Of a DNA stretch of 64,000 nucleotides, positions 12,479 through 24,262 are shown piece after piece. The notes below the pieces were generated by a model, which had not been told where the DNA came from, made no database searches, and saw only the letters and a list, made by a program, of their open reading frames with translations. Every line of letters begins with the position of its first letter. Within the stretch, counting starts at the first letter, position 1. The position numbers and the translations under genes were made by a program. Location of the stretch: positions 17,651,905 to 17,715,904 of the forward strand of contig NC_044925.1 of NCBI RefSeq assembly GCF_003576645.1, read 5' to 3'. Source of the stretch: Ipomoea triloba. Taxonomy: Eukaryota > Streptophyta > Magnoliopsida > Solanales > Convolvulaceae.

Positions 12479-15400
12479 ATATATATATATATATATCTAT
12501 ATATATATATATATCACTATTTAAATTTGAATATATAAATTTATTAAAAAAAATGTCCTTTTATGTTTTTTTTTTTACACTTAGCATCTTATTCAACAAC
12601 TAATTTTTTCAAATTCAATTAATTAACTTATTAGCTACTAGCTTTTCAGGTTTTAGCTTTCAATTAGCTTTTCAGCTAAGTGTGGCAAACAAAGCAGCTT
12701 TTTCATTTTTTCCTTATTGGCATTAATAAGTTAAGTCAAAAAGTTGTTTATCAAACACTCATATTAGCTGATTGACAAGTCAAACAAGTTAAAATTGGTC
12801 AAATAATCTAGACTTTGGCTAATATGTTATTTTCTTTTGAGATAAGCTAATATGTTATTTTCTAATAACCCATATGTTAAATTTTTTAAATACTACTGTT
12901 ATGGAGGAGACATATTTTTCCCTTGTCCTAAGTATCTACTTTAATAACTATGCCCGAAATTTTTAAATAATCATATGGCTTGAAAACCTAAGGCTTTTCA
13001 AAAAGTCCCTTATAATTTCTATTTTCTATACCTACTTACAGATATATAGTGTTAGGGAAAACAGAGGGAAAATAAAGAATCAAACTAGTTCAGGTGTTTA
13101 TGAGATATATGTTGGGCGTCGACCGGGTTGACCAAGTTCAACCCCTGCTCTATACTAATTGATTTACTGGTCATCAATGGTCAAAGTCTAATATGACCTC
13201 CAAGATATTTTATATGCCATTATATTCCTAAGACCTTCCGAGAACATCTTCTAAAGTCCCATTGCTAAAATTTTTGCGAAACTTTACATACACTCTTCTG
13301 CAAAGTCTGATGTAAACTTTCCGCAAAGTAGATTTCTCACAGTTCCCCCAATTCCCCAAAGCAAACCAACTTTACACAAACTTCTGGAAAAGTCTACAAC
13401 AAAGTAAGTGAAGTTCACGTAAACGTCCCATGTATATTATATATTAAGATCCAATCAGTTCTTAAATGATTTATCCACCCAGAAGGTTAACTCTTCTCTG
13501 GCCAAATAACTAACATTCTTAATAAATATGTAACAAAATTCCTACCAACCTAAAATACTATTTTACTCTACAACACCAAAACATTATTTAAGTTTTCCTG
13601 ATAATCAGGCCTAAAACTTTAAGTACCACTTACTATATAAATCCGTAAATGTACTTAACATCGCCACAAGATAAATTTCAAAAACTCATGCATAGATGAA
13701 AGTGCCTTGCGATTTAACGATTTAACTTCCACTTAGTATTATATCCTTTACATTGCATTGAATTGACATGGTGGGTGAAACACTTGAACCATTCCATCAC
13801 TATGAAATAATGAAGAAACAATTCACATAAGTTTTAATCTTTTCCTCATTGAAGTAGCATCACTTCATGTCTATATATGTAAATCTTTTAAGTCATGTTC
13901 CTATATTAAACATTTTGACAAAATATTTATTAAGAAATTAATTAAATTCTCTCATACGATACAACCCCAAACATATATATTTGGAAGAAAATAATTAAGT
14001 ACTTTCCATCAACAAATGAAGTACTCATTTACATTGAACTGTAAATCTAATGTAATATTAGATGAGAGCTGAGCTTTCTTCCATTTGTGATGAATTAATG
14101 GGCTTAAGACCCATGCCTTAGCCATCATTGTAGCAAAATCACAATGTACAATTTGGCCATACTGAAATTTCAAGAATTAAATTCTTGAGCCATTAAGCTT
14201 CTTTGCATGTCAATGCTAATCCAATAAATTAAAAAGCCATTGTATAATATGTGATGCAAGTTTGCCTCTTTCAAGCCCAAGAGATTGCACCACTTCCAAA
14301 TACAAATAACTATCAACTCAAGGAATTATCCTCTTTATTTGAAATCCAAGTCGCATCCGAATAGCATTCTAAAATGGAAGGTTCCCTAATGTAAACTAAA
14401 CCATAACCTATGGTATTCTTTAGGTACTTTAGAACTCTATTCAAGGCTTGTCAACATATCATTCTGGGATTACTAGTACATTTACTCAACTTGCCTACCG
14501 CATAGGCAATGTCTAATCGAGTACTAGTCATTCCTACATAAGGCAACCAATCACCCTTGAATATTTGAGTTGAGATACTGGACTCCTAACATTAAGAAAC
14601 AACTTCAAAGCATAATCCATAGGTGTAGAAACTAGAGCACACTCTAAATGATTAAACCTATTTAACACTTTCTCAATATAACGAGTTTGTGTTAAAGTAA
14701 TCGCTCCATCATTTTTTATCATCCTAATTGCAAGGATACCTTTTACTTCACCCATATCTTTCAAGGAGAAACTAGAACTCAAAAATTCCTTTGTGGCTTT
14801 CACATGGTTCAAATCAAACCCAAAGACGAGCACATCATCAACATACAAGCAAATAATAATGCATTGACCTGGGTTATTAATTTTTTTGTACACACATTTA
14901 TCAAAATGATTTATTTTAAATCAATTTTTCAACACAACCTGATCAAATTGATTATGTCATTGTTTAGGAGCTTGCTTCAAGCTATATAGAGATTTTATCA
15001 ACTAGTGAACTTTATTTTCTTACCCTTTGACAATAAAACCTTCTGGTTGGTTGTTTCGTATACACCCCCCCCCCCCCCCAATTCACAATTTATGAATGTG
15101 ATTTTGACATCCATTCGATGAATCACATGATTTTATATTGTTGTCATAGCAAGTAATAATTAGATCGTAAGAATTCTAGCTACTAGTGCATACGTGTTAA
15201 AGAAGTCAATGCGCTCCCTTTGTCTAAAGCCTTAGGCTACAAGACTTGCTTTAAACTTATCAACAAAGCCATAAACTTTCATTTCCTTCTTGAAAATACA
15301 TTTACAACAAACATAGTCACAACCTAGTTGATGATTTATTAAAAGCCATGTATTATTACTAATTATTGAATCATTTTCGTCTCGAATTCGTTCTTTCCAT

Positions 15401-18400
15401 AAAGCAACATCTTGAGACTTCATAACCTCATCTAATTTCTTAGGATCATCATTCGCATTATATAAATATAATGAAAAGGTTTCCAAAGATTCCCTTGATC
15501 TCTCCATCAAATAAATTTGAAAATTACGACATAAAATTTTTTCCTTCCTATCCCGTTTGCTTCATCTAAGCTCATCTCTAGTGAAAAGATAGTAGTTAGT
15601 AGTATGATTCTCTAAGAATTGACTTTCATCACTTGATGATGTTTATTCAAACTCCTCATATAACTTGGTTTGATCTTCTTTAGTGATAAAAACTTTTCTT
15701 TAGTTTTTCTATTTTTTATTCTTTCTGGTCACAATCCTTATACTCTTCCTTAGAGTTTTCCTATAAGGTAGATATCATACTTTGATATTTGATAGCTATA
15801 GTGAATGGCAGTCTACCTTGTAGTATGTAGCCTTTTGCAGTTATAACACATATTTTAAACTATTTTTGTTGATATCTTTCTTGTCTTTCTACACAAGGAG
15901 TCATGTTGTATACGAGACGTTGAGTTACTTCTTGTGTTTTTCTTCGTCATAAACATCTTGGATTTTCTGACAAACATAGCAAATTACTCATAACAAAAAA
16001 AAAAAAAAAATCGAACTTGTTTGTTGACCTGGATGTGGATGATTTTGCTATCAATGCAATAATTTTATCTTTTTTCATTTCCCCATCATTAGTTATCAGC
16101 ATAAGCTTTCAAATAATGGAAGAGCTTATCTATTTAGAGAGTCTTTAGGTCTCTATGATTTCTCATAGTTGTAACTTTTATTTCCTAGTGAAGTGGTAAA
16201 CTTCTTAGGACCTTGAGGGAAATCTTCTTTTGGCTCATCTCATTGCCAAGATTAGTAATCTATCCAACGAGCTTGATAAATCTTTCCTCCATATCTAAAA
16301 TAGTTTTCCTTTGACAACATTTTGAAATCTTCATACCTTAGATCGGTAATATAAGGTAATCTTGGTGCCTTAAATTATCCATGATTGCCCTATCAATGGA
16401 TCTTTGCATCACTCTTATTTATACTGAATCTCAAATTTCTTAATTGGAGAGAGACAAATTTGAACTTCGAAACTTGTAATATTTTAATCTTTTGAGGTTT
16501 GAAAAGTCTAGGACTTTTATCAATTTATTGTGAGAAACTTGTCCTTCAAGTCAAGCTATTGCACATTCTAATGCAGCTTTACTTGATTAGCCTTGTTTCT
16601 TCATCAGTGACTATGCCAATGTTCAAAATTAGCAGTATATATTCCTCGTATACTGTTTGGACAAACAATATTTTGATAGTCCTTGAAAATAATCTCTACT
16701 GCTTACCATTTTCCGCTTCTTTATAAGCTCTACAACTTATCAATCTTTTGTTGCTAGGATTCTCTACTATTCATAAAATCTTCTACTATTAGCTATCCTT
16801 TGTTGTTGGCATCCCTTATTGCTTGGATAAGATTTGTGGATTGACAACTCCTCAACTTTCAAACTTTTATTGCAAATTAACTCATACTGCTTGCAAAAAC
16901 ATTGCTGCTATATGGAAGTCTTCCGCATGTAGAGTTATGTATCCATAAAGTCATACTACTATAAAATCTCAACTAATTAGAAAGTTGTATTGCTATGAAA
17001 GGGCTAGGTTTTTAAATTCTTACATAACTTGTAGATTTCATAATCTAAATCTAATTTTCACTTATTCATAGTGTGTATTATGATTGATTTGGAAGGATGG
17101 TTTTACTTTTCTAGTATTGTCTTTAGAATACTAGCTAATATGTTCTCACAATGTATTAAAGAATTTGTTTCTTTTGTTGTATGATTTGGTAGGTACTATA
17201 CCTAGAGAGATTTGCAATTATCCAAGGTTGAGAGGACTTTATTTAGATTTCAATTTTCTTAGTGGTTCCATACCATGGTGCATATTCAATATCTCTACTC
17301 TATGGCAAATAAATCTTAGTTACAATCATCTCTCAGGTAGTCTTCCCCCTAGAATGGGCTATAAACTTCAAAATCTTGATGGTATTGGCATTTCTTCTAA
17401 TAGAATCACTGGAACTATTCCAAGCTATATCTCCAATTGTTCTTACCTGACGACCATATACTTTGATTCTAATGGTTTAAGTGGCCCAATTCCGAACTCT
17501 TTAGGAGAACTAAGATGGTTGGAATTATTGGACTTGTTTGATAATAATTTGACCACTGAATCTTCATCTGTTGGCCTCAATATTGTTAGTTCATTAGCAA
17601 ACTGTAGATACTTGAGAGAACTTTGGTTAAGTAACAATGCTCTTAATACTGTCTTACCAAGTTCCTTTGGTAATCTCTCAATCTCCTTAAATAGCTTTAC
17701 AATAGTTGGTTGTAATATCTTGGGGGAAATTCCAAAAGAAATTGGCAACTTAAGTAGTATAACCTCAATATACTTATCACGAAATAAAATGAGTGGGGTG
17801 TTGCCAAGTAGCATTTGTAATTTGCAACACTTAGAGGAATTGGATTTGAATGACAATCTAATTTGGGGTTCTATTCCTGAGTGCATAGGGAATGTTACTT
17901 CCCTAATGAATCTCAATCTAAACTCTAACATATTGAATTTCAGTTTACCACCAAGCCTTTGGAACCTTAATGACCTCTTGATCCTTGGCCTATCTTCAAA
18001 TTACTTAAATGGATCTTTGCCACAAAAGATAGGAAATCTAAAATTTGCAATATACATCAATTTATCGCATAATTATTTCTCAGGAAACATTCCAAGTGCC
18101 ATTGGAGGTTTGCAAGAATTGCAATACATTATCCTAGCAAACAATCTTCTACAAGGATCTATTCCTAACACTTTTGCAAGTATGATTAGCTTGGAACATA
18201 TGGATTTGTCAAACAATAATTTGATGGGTAGGATTCCCAAATCATTGGAGACACTCCTCTATCTCAAATTTTTGAATGTATCATTCAACAAATTAAGTGG
18301 AGAAATTCCAAGCAAAGGTCCTTTTAAACAGTTTGGTTATCTATCATTTTTGTCCAATGAAGGGCTGTGTGGTTCCTCAAGGCTAAAAGTACCACCTTGT

Positions 18401-19594
18401 AATCCTAATTCTAACTCGCATCGATCTATAAGGAGATTGCTTTGGATTGTACTAATCTCTATAGCTATATTGATTGTGGGAATCTCATCGGTTGGATTGC
18501 ATAAATGCAAAAGTAAAAAGTCAATTTCTACTGAAGTTATTTTGTTTCAAGAAATGGTGTTTCCGAGAATTTCTTATTATGAACTTCAACAAGCAACTCA
18601 AGGGTTTGATAGCAGTAACTTGCTAGGGACTGGAAGCTTTGGTTCTGTTTATAAGGGCATATTTACTAATGGGTCGTCCTTCGCCATCAAGGTATTTAAT
18701 TTGCAAGTTGAAGGTGCATTCAAGAGCTTTGATATAGAATGTCAAGTGTTGCGCAACCTCCGTCATAGAAATCTCACAAAGGTCATTAGTGCTTGCTCTA
18801 ACTTAGACTTTAAAGCACTCATACTTCAGTACATGCCTCATGGTAGCCTAGACAATTGGTTATATTCTGAAAATCAATCGTTAAACATCATGCAAAGATT
18901 AAACATAATGATTGATGTGGCATGTGGGTTAGAGTATTTGCATTATGGTAACAGTATTCCAGTTGTTCATTGTGATCTAAAGCCAAGTAATGTATTACTT
19001 GATGAAGATATGGTGGGACACGTAAGTGATTTTGGGATCTCAAAGTTACTTGGAGATGATAGATCAATTGCTTATACATGTACCATGGCTACAATTGGAT
19101 ATATTGCCCCAGGTGATGATGGATATACTATGTTTCATCTTTGTTAATCTGTTTCATTTTAAGAAAATATTATTTTTCATACATTATAAATTCTTATTAA
19201 ACAAGGATTGGCAATTTTATATTTGATTTGTTGTGTGTTTGTGCCAGAGTATGGATCAAGAGGAATGGTTTCCACAAGAAGTGACGTTTATAGTTATGGA
19301 ATAATGTTAATGGAAGTTTTCACAAGGAAGCGCCCAAGTAATGAAATGTTTTCAGGAGACCTTAGTTTACAGAGTTGGGTTTATAATTCACTTTCTAACA
19401 CTCCTGATCTGATTGTGGACTCTACCTTATTAAGGGCCGAAGAATTGCAACTTAGTCAAAAATTGCAATACATATCAACTATTTTGGAGTTGGCTTTGAA
19501 TTGCACAGTGGAATCTCCTAAAGAGAGGGTTGATATTCGAGTTGTCTTGACAAAACTCAACAAGATCAAATGTCAATTGCTCACAATTTTATAA
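10065..19594 (+). CDS. LRR receptor-like kinase, subfamily XII type, non-RD (4 exons)
   Basis: Predicted plasma-membrane immune-type receptor kinase. Exons: 10065-10962, 11272-11415, 17193-19112, 19248-19594. All junctions are GT-AG in the same phase, and the total is 3309 nt (1102 residues plus stop). The ATG at 10125 may be the true start, because it gives a clean signal peptide (about residues 21-43). Next comes an LRR N-cap with the CDWVGVTC motif, then about 25 LRRs of the NxLxGxIP kind to about residue 735. A transmembrane helix follows at about 763-784, then a kinase domain: Gly loop GTGSFGSV (826), catalytic Lys in FAIKVF (847), HCDLKP (940-945) and DFG (960). HCD in place of HRD makes it non-RD, as in FLS2, EFR and Xa21. 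No frameshift or internal stop is seen. Intron 2 is 5.8 kb and full of repeats, which may cause mis-splicing or silencing. The ligand cannot be guessed. Confidence 0.9.
11640..12530. repeat. AT satellite in intron 2, with a perfect 18-bp period
   Basis: Almost pure alternating AT for about 880 bp. From 11728 to 12430 a single A-to-G change (AGAT) recurs every 18 bp without a slip, 40 marks and 39 exact periods. At both outer edges the reverse-complement form (ATCT) appears, at about 11690 and 12475-12500. The array can form long cruciforms. It lies inside intron 2 of the receptor kinase. Confidence 0.95.
12531..14300. other. intron 2, no recognised gene
   Basis: AT-rich intronic DNA. 12580-12800 has repeated AGCTTTTCAG / AGCTAAGTGTGGC words that look like a decayed MITE. 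13100-14100 may be the LTR of the copia remnant to its right: a TGTTGGGC at 13110 and a CCCAAACA at about 13966 could be its ends. I could not find a clean target duplication or polypurine tract. Confidence 0.4.
14310..15520 (-). pseudogene. Ty1/copia reverse transcriptase - RNase H remnant
   Basis: Read on the minus strand, 15510-15232 carries the start of the RT domain (an acidic stretch, then NNTWLLI, then FKKEMKV and DKFKASLVA). 14893-14534 carries the catalytic YVDDVLVFG and the following [18 protein letters not shown]. 14530-14310 continues with a [18 protein letters not shown] stretch and YSDATWIS, the entrance to RNase H. Stops and frame changes separate the pieces, and part of the RT between 14895 and 15230 is degraded, with a C-run at about 15065. 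The Tyr-Val-Asp-Asp catalytic motif is intact, but the gene is dead. It sits antisense within the receptor kinase intron. Confidence 0.85.
15521..16480 (-). mobile_element. decayed gag region of the intronic copia element
   Basis: On the minus strand near 15865-15830 there is a zinc-knuckle remnant, CYNCKRLHT, followed by a stop. This is the CX2CX4H part of a retroviral-type nucleocapsid motif. The rest to about 16480 has gag-like order but is broken by many stops. No integrase was recognised between it and the RT, so the centre of the element appears deleted. Confidence 0.55.
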
Positions 19595-19806
19595 GAATTT
19601 ATGGTATGTTGGTTACATTTGTTTTAGCATATCATATTAATATATTTGTACTTGTAGCATGAGTTTGTTATTGAAGACTATTACTGAAACCAATATTGTT
19701 GCTTAATAATGTATACATGTTTTTTTCATGTTCTGCTCTCATTTTAACTTGTTTATTTGTTAATTTCAACTATATATGAAATTTGAATTTTCTTCTCAAG
19801 ATTTCT
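19595..19806 (+). other. 3' untranslated flank of the receptor kinase
   Basis: AT-rich sequence after the stop codon. AATAAT at 19706 and other near-AATAAA signals could direct polyadenylation, but there is no single convincing site. Confidence 0.4.
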
Positions 19807-20030
19807 TGTTGGTCTCGGAAAAGTAAAAGTACAGACGGTGGTAGGGGATTGAATAGACTTTAAAATATTTTTTGGATGATTAAAATTATCAAAGTAGAAG
19901 TTGCAAAAGGCTTGTAGTTACCAAATTTCTTTGTAGCTTGATTTAAATTCTTTGTTTAGAAGAGAAATAGTGTATCTTTTTTTGTTTAAATGAGAAATAC
20001 AGTGAACAAAGAGATACAGTGAAGCTAGGT
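19807..20030. mobile_element. Ty1/copia LTR fragment
   Basis: Starts TGTTGGTCTCGG and shares the order TGTTGGTC...GGGGATTGAATAGACTTT with the copia LTRs at 2201 and 44635. It is cut off after about 220 bp, where gypsy pol sequence begins. It lies about 210 bp after the receptor kinase stop codon. Confidence 0.6.
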
Positions 20031-20039
20031 TACGCAACA

Positions 20040-20449
20040 CACATGAGAACGGCTAATTAGTTAGGACCTTGATTGGGTGCGCCTGAAAGTAAGGAACTAA
20101 CTTCCTTGTGGTGATCACCAAGGCATATACCACCTTTTCCAAGGGGTATAGCGAACTTTGGCAGCCTTCAAAGCCTGACTAACATAATAAACAAGGTATT
20201 AGACCCAATCATCTTCACGGATTATGACCGAGCTGATTTCCCTCTACGAGGCAGCTAGATACAAGTAAAGTACTTCTCCTTCTTTGGGCTTAGACAACAG
20301 AGGCAAAATGAGTAAGTACCTTTTCAATTCCTCGAACGCACGTTGGCATTCTTCTGGCTAGTGGAACCCCTCTCGTTTCTTCATTGCCTCAAAAAAACGG
20401 AAGGACCCTATCGATAGACTTTGATAGGAGGCGACTAACGGCAGCCATT
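20040..20449 (-). pseudogene. Tat-like Ty3/gypsy RT-RNase H fragment
   Basis: On the minus strand from about 20449 the reading runs MAAVSRLLSKS, LPFFEAMKKREGF, a stop, then PEECQRAFEELKRYL and GEVLYLYLAAS before another stop. This is the connection between reverse transcriptase and RNase H of Tat-like gypsy elements. It continues the RT found at 23587-24686. The two halves are separated by an Athila-like insertion (about 20450-23586). Confidence 0.75.
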
Positions 20450-20955
20450 GATAAGCACTTTGGATGACGTAGTAGTTATTCATCTAGGGTGAAGAGTACG
20501 AATATGATCCATGTGTATGGTATAGGGTATAGGTGTATAATGATAAAGAGGTGGTGGTGGGTAATGGAATAGAGGCGAGGTGTAGGCATATGTAGAGGGG
20601 GGCAATAGGTACATTGTGCATATGAGTGGGATGGAGGATGTCTCAATGGATTTCCCTCATAGGGTGGGTATCCATGGGGATATGCATTAGCACTCATTGG
20701 CAAGCTCTTTGGATGATGTTCACCAAGAATTCCCTGCACAAAGCCTTACAAACCAAATTTCTTGCAACTAAAAGTAGTTGCAAGTGAGCCAAAGAATATG
20801 AGAAACACACGTATGCTCACTTCTCAATCAAGTAACCAATTGACAATATGATCAAAGCAAGAAAACTAAAAAGCAAATAAAAAGAAAAGAAATTCTAAAA
20901 CCCTTAGCAATAGACTTCCAAAATTTCAAATTACACTTTACTCAATCACCGTTTA
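20450..20955 (-). mobile_element. 5' internal region of a truncated Athila-like element, with a proline/tyrosine-rich leader ORF
   Basis: It lies just inside the primer site at 20956-20976, on the minus strand. An open frame at 20739-20476 contains MSANAYPHGYPPYEGNP and is rich in Pro, His and Tyr. It resembles the ORF at the same place in the element at 45192-56625 (MSAYLYSHCYPYHGRPY). The rest of this element's interior and its 3' LTR are missing. The left border is at about 20449, where the Tat host resumes. Confidence 0.6.
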
Positions 20956-20976
20956 CCATCCCCGGCAACGACGCCA
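20956..20976 (-). other. primer-binding site, tRNA-Asp type
   Basis: The minus strand reads TGGCGTCGTTGCCGGGGA, one base away from the TGGCGCCGTTGCCGGGGA site used by Athila-like gypsy elements (complement of the tRNA-Asp 3' end). It sits three bases inside the LTR edge at 20980. Confidence 0.85.
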
Positions 20977-21800
20977 TTTTGATTGGTTGATGTTTAGTGG
21001 GAGATGGAAGTGTTTAAACGGAGATGGAATGCCTGAGTGTCGTTCTCTAAGGATGGCAAATTGGAGCTAAGTCAAGTGAATGGCATTCAGGGAAGTTTGT
21101 CACCAAGAGTTACAAGAATCAACGAAATACAAGGGAACATTGAATATCATTTATTTCAAAAAGAACAACTATTGAAAGCAAAGGATCAACCAAGCAATTA
21201 GAATAAGGAGTTGGAGTCTTTTCCTAGGTCTTATGTATATAACGGGCTAAGGTGGATTAGATGGAATGCAAACTATGTCTCGCTCAAGGAAGTTCAAGCC
21301 ACACTCACCAAGTTGCGTCAAACTTGGACTCCCACTTCCTCATTCAGTTGGGGTATTTTATCAAACATGTTGTTTACCACCTTTTCCGGACCAAGTCCTT
21401 TTGAACCTAGGGTCGAAATGTGGATGAGAAAGACTCGTGGAGGTGAAATTTCTCACTACCACCACCCTTTCAACCTTTCTACTTATCCCAGCCGGCAATA
21501 AGCACAAATCACTTCAAAACATCATCCACACTTGAGCAATTCGATCTCAAATATGCATAATCCCTATGATAAGACTCCGAGATACCCTTATTTCAGGCAC
21601 ATTTTAGGGTGTTTTATCGCGTCTATAGCATCCTTATTCGGTAAATTATGTGCGTAAATGCTTGAAAATCACTAACTGATGCGCAAAACCTATCTTTAGC
21701 TTAAAAGAAGAAAAACAGGAGCCCCGGGAGCATATAGGACCAAAAGATGAGCTTAAAGAGCAAACCAGGCAAAAGCGGAGGCTCGGAGGACCAATCTGGA

Positions 21801-21878
21801 AGGCCACACGCGTGTGAGCAAGCGTGGAAACTTTCCAGAAGCTCCCCACGCACGCTCACACGCGTGTGAGAGGCGTGG
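21801..21878 (+). repeat. 52-bp palindrome cassettes (2) upstream of a TATA box
   Basis: Two nested palindromes with core CACACGCGTGTG and closing arms CCACGC/GCGTGG (the left arm of the first is degraded). They are separated by the spacer AAACTTTCCAGAAGCTCC. The array ends 44 bp before CTATTTAAAC. Confidence 0.85.
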
Positions 21879-21921
21879 AGGCGTGATGCGCGAATTTCAG
21901 CTAGGGTTGTCATTTCGGAGA

Positions 21922-21931
21922 CTATTTAAAC
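21922..21931 (+). promoter_or_regulatory. LTR TATA box
   Basis: CTATTTAAAC in a GC-poor step after the palindrome array, followed by CT-rich leader-like sequence. It is inferred as the core promoter of the solo LTR. Confidence 0.55.
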
Positions 21932-23272
21932 CCCTTTGATGAATTTTCAAAGGAGGATTCCAGAATTTTAGTTTTCCCTTTCCTTAGTTTTTCTTTGGAG
22001 AGTTTTCTCCATTTTTCTTAGTTTTTAGATTAGATCAATCTCCATTGTAGAAGACAACAAGCTTGGATTGAAGATCTTCTTCTCTCTAGGTGATCTCTAT
22101 TTCATTTATATAATTTTAGTAATCTTATTCTTGGATTGAATTAGCTTTTACTTTCATTTCACATCATGAGTAGCTAATTTAGTCTAGGGATTTGGATTGT
22201 GTGATTGAATATTGCTTTTGTGATGATTTTATTTCTATATCTTGGATCTATGAGTTTGTGTTGATGGATTATCTATTCTTGTCTTTTGATTGTTGTTTTG
22301 ATGAGATCTTGTTTGGATTTGGCCAATCTAGATGAGAGATTGAGCTCTTGACTCTTTCATGTCTTTGATTAGAGTTAGGATTTGAAGCTTTACACAATCA
22401 AAGTTCCTATGGACTTCTTAAGAATAGTAGGATAGTGTGTAGCTTAAGTGTTTGATAAAATTCCTCTTAGAACTTTGGATGCTTGTAGGCACTCCTAAGT
22501 CAAAGAAGCCTTAGTACACAAGGTGGAAAAGGACTAAGACAACACACTCTTGAATAGACAATATCCTAGCAATCCTAATCCATGACCTTAGACTCTCACT
22601 ATGCAATATTCATGAATACTATCCAATCCCTACCCCTTTTACATATTTCCAAAACCACTTTTATTTTACTACTCTCTTGCACTCACAACCAATCAATGAA
22701 CTACACTCTCACTTGCAATTCCACCCTTCACCACACTCAAATCTTATGCATGACTCCATCTAGTAAACTCCCGAATGTTTGACATACCTCCACGTCCCTC
22801 ATTCGAGACCGACACTCGGGAGGTCACAGACTTTCCGTTTTATCATACAAATATCTTTTGACACTCCAACCCTACGCAAAACCGCAATGTCACCCTAGCT
22901 AGAAGCATCCAACTCCTCTAGAAAACTAGCCACTCATCATAGTAGAGATGCAAATTAAAAAAAAAAAAAAGGAATTGAATATAGAAGCTAATGGAAATTG
23001 AATTAGAAATTGAATTTGAACAACAAAATATTACCTAATTCGAATCCAAATGGAAACCTTCAATCTACTCCAAAATGAATCTCCAACTCTTCAAAGCACA
23101 AAGTAGAAGCATCTTAAAGTAAAAATGGAACTGAATGTAAGATTTTTATTCTCTAGGTGCCTTCTCTCTAAGCTAACTATCCCTTCTAATGTCCAACCCC
23201 TAATACGTCTAATTTCAGCCTTTAAATAGCTTCCCTCCAAACCACTCTTCAAAATCCTGCACTGCTTCATTT

Positions 23273-23403
23273 CCACGAGCCTGTCCATGAGCGTGGATCG
23301 TTCGTGGACTTGTTACTTAAACTTCCCACGCTCGCGGACTGGTGGTGTGGAACTTATTGCTATGTTTCCACGAGCTAGTCCACGCTCGTGGATGTGGGCG
23401 TGG
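23273..23403 (-). repeat. palindrome cassette array (3 units), CCACGAG/CTCGTGG type
   Basis: Units start at 23273, 23326 and 23368 (spacing 53 and 42; the middle unit is shortened). The first and third fold with cores built on CCACG...CGTGG. Spacers are T-rich (ACTTGTTACTTAAACTTC). The array begins 43 bp from the minus-strand TATA box at 23218-23230. Confidence 0.8.
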
Positions 23404-23586
23404 AAATCTCAAATCATGTTCATCCCGTGGTTACAAACTGTACAAAAAGCACACCAAATGATGGAGATATGCAAGGGTTAGCACATTAAAGCATGTAGCA
23501 CCATAAATTAACCACAAAAAGGCATTAAAACAACACAATTCAACCCCTACTAGACCCTATTTCATAGGTATCTTTGACACCCATCA

Positions 23587-23773
23587 ATCTCGCTCCAAGT
23601 AATCGTATAACCCATGAACTTCCCCCTCTAACAGTAAATGCAAATATTTTTAGGTTCAGTCTCCGATCATACTTCTGCATCACTCGGAAATAAGCAGCCA
23701 GGTCTGCTGCATGGTCGACTTCCTCCCTACTCTTTACTAGCATATCGACGACGTATGCAGCTAGTACTGTCAA
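23587..23773 (-). pseudogene. Tat-like gypsy reverse transcriptase, C-terminal part
   Basis: Minus-strand reading: AAYVVDMLVKSREEVDH, then FRVMQKYDRRLNLK and FTVRGGSSWV. This matches the YVDDMLVKS...RLNPKKC order of Tat-like RT. The catalytic motif is changed (YVVD for YVDD) and frames break after RGG, so it is inactive. Directly left is the Athila-like insertion, and directly right the GC-rich element at 23774. Confidence 0.8.
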
Positions 23774-23954
23774 ACTAGGTCAAAGCTAGCGGGCCGGCCT
23801 GCGCCCACCCCGCAGTGGGGCAGGTTATGGTCATGAAAAAATAGACCCATGAAAATGCAGGCCGAAATTGACCCACAACCCGCATAGGTTAGTCCGCGCG
23901 GGCCGCCGGTCAAGCCGTGGGCTAAGTACTCATTAATTAAAAAATATAAATGAA

Positions 23955-24029
<75 letters not shown>

Positions 24030-24262
24030 CTAATACCCTACAAACTGTACGCGGTGTAATTATATATATAGATCCATAGATTCTAAATTAATGACATATC
24101 TAAAAAGCAAATCCCACGGGCCGGCCCGCGAAGCCCGTCAACCCGCACGAGGCGGGCTAGGCTTGCATGAATCCTAGCTCGCGGGCCTAAAGGGCTGACC
24201 CATAAAAGCCTGCCAGAAATTAGGCCCGCGGTGGGGCGGGCCGGCCCACTTTGACAATACTA
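23774..24262. mobile_element. non-autonomous TIR element (hAT-like?) with GGGCCGGCCC-rich ends
   Basis: It splits the reverse transcriptase gene. Both ends are GC-rich and complementary: AGCGGGCCGGCC at the left, GGGCCGGCCCACTTTGACA at the right, with TGTCAAA at both outer edges. The middle holds (AATA)n and (TA)n microsatellites (23945-24027). I could not fix a target duplication, so the superfamily call is weak. Confidence 0.55.

Larger units (their letters stand above)
21567..22892 (+). mobile_element. solo LTR, Athila-like, TSD CCCTA
   Basis: Starts TGATAAGACTCC, ends CCGCAATGTCA, and is flanked by CCCTA at 21562-21566 and 22893-22897. Orientation is + by its TATA box (CTATTTAAAC, 21922-21931) and palindrome array (21801-21878). 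Its last 500 bp match, reversed, the truncated LTR at 60868-61369. No internal domain is present. Confidence 0.88.
20980..23586 (-). mobile_element. 5' LTR of an Athila-like element, split by a solo LTR
   Basis: The minus-strand LTR runs from TGATGGGTGT (at 23586) to the CA next to the primer site (20980). Removing the nested solo LTR (21567-22892) and one CCCTA leaves about 1.28 kb, close to the 1271-bp LTRs at 45192 and 55355. A TATA-like GCTATTTAAAGG lies at 23218-23230, 43 bp from the palindrome array at 23273. The left part carries the shared LTR word order (caccaagttgcgtc, ctcattcagttggggta) at 21300-21360. Confidence 0.8.

Noticed and set aside
13110..13973. LTR of the intronic copia element
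   Set aside because: Possible TGTTGGG/CCCAAACA ends, but the flanking TATAT is low complexity and no polypurine tract is adjacent.
17443..17931. 162-residue minus-strand frame
   Set aside because: Antisense shadow of the LRR repeats.
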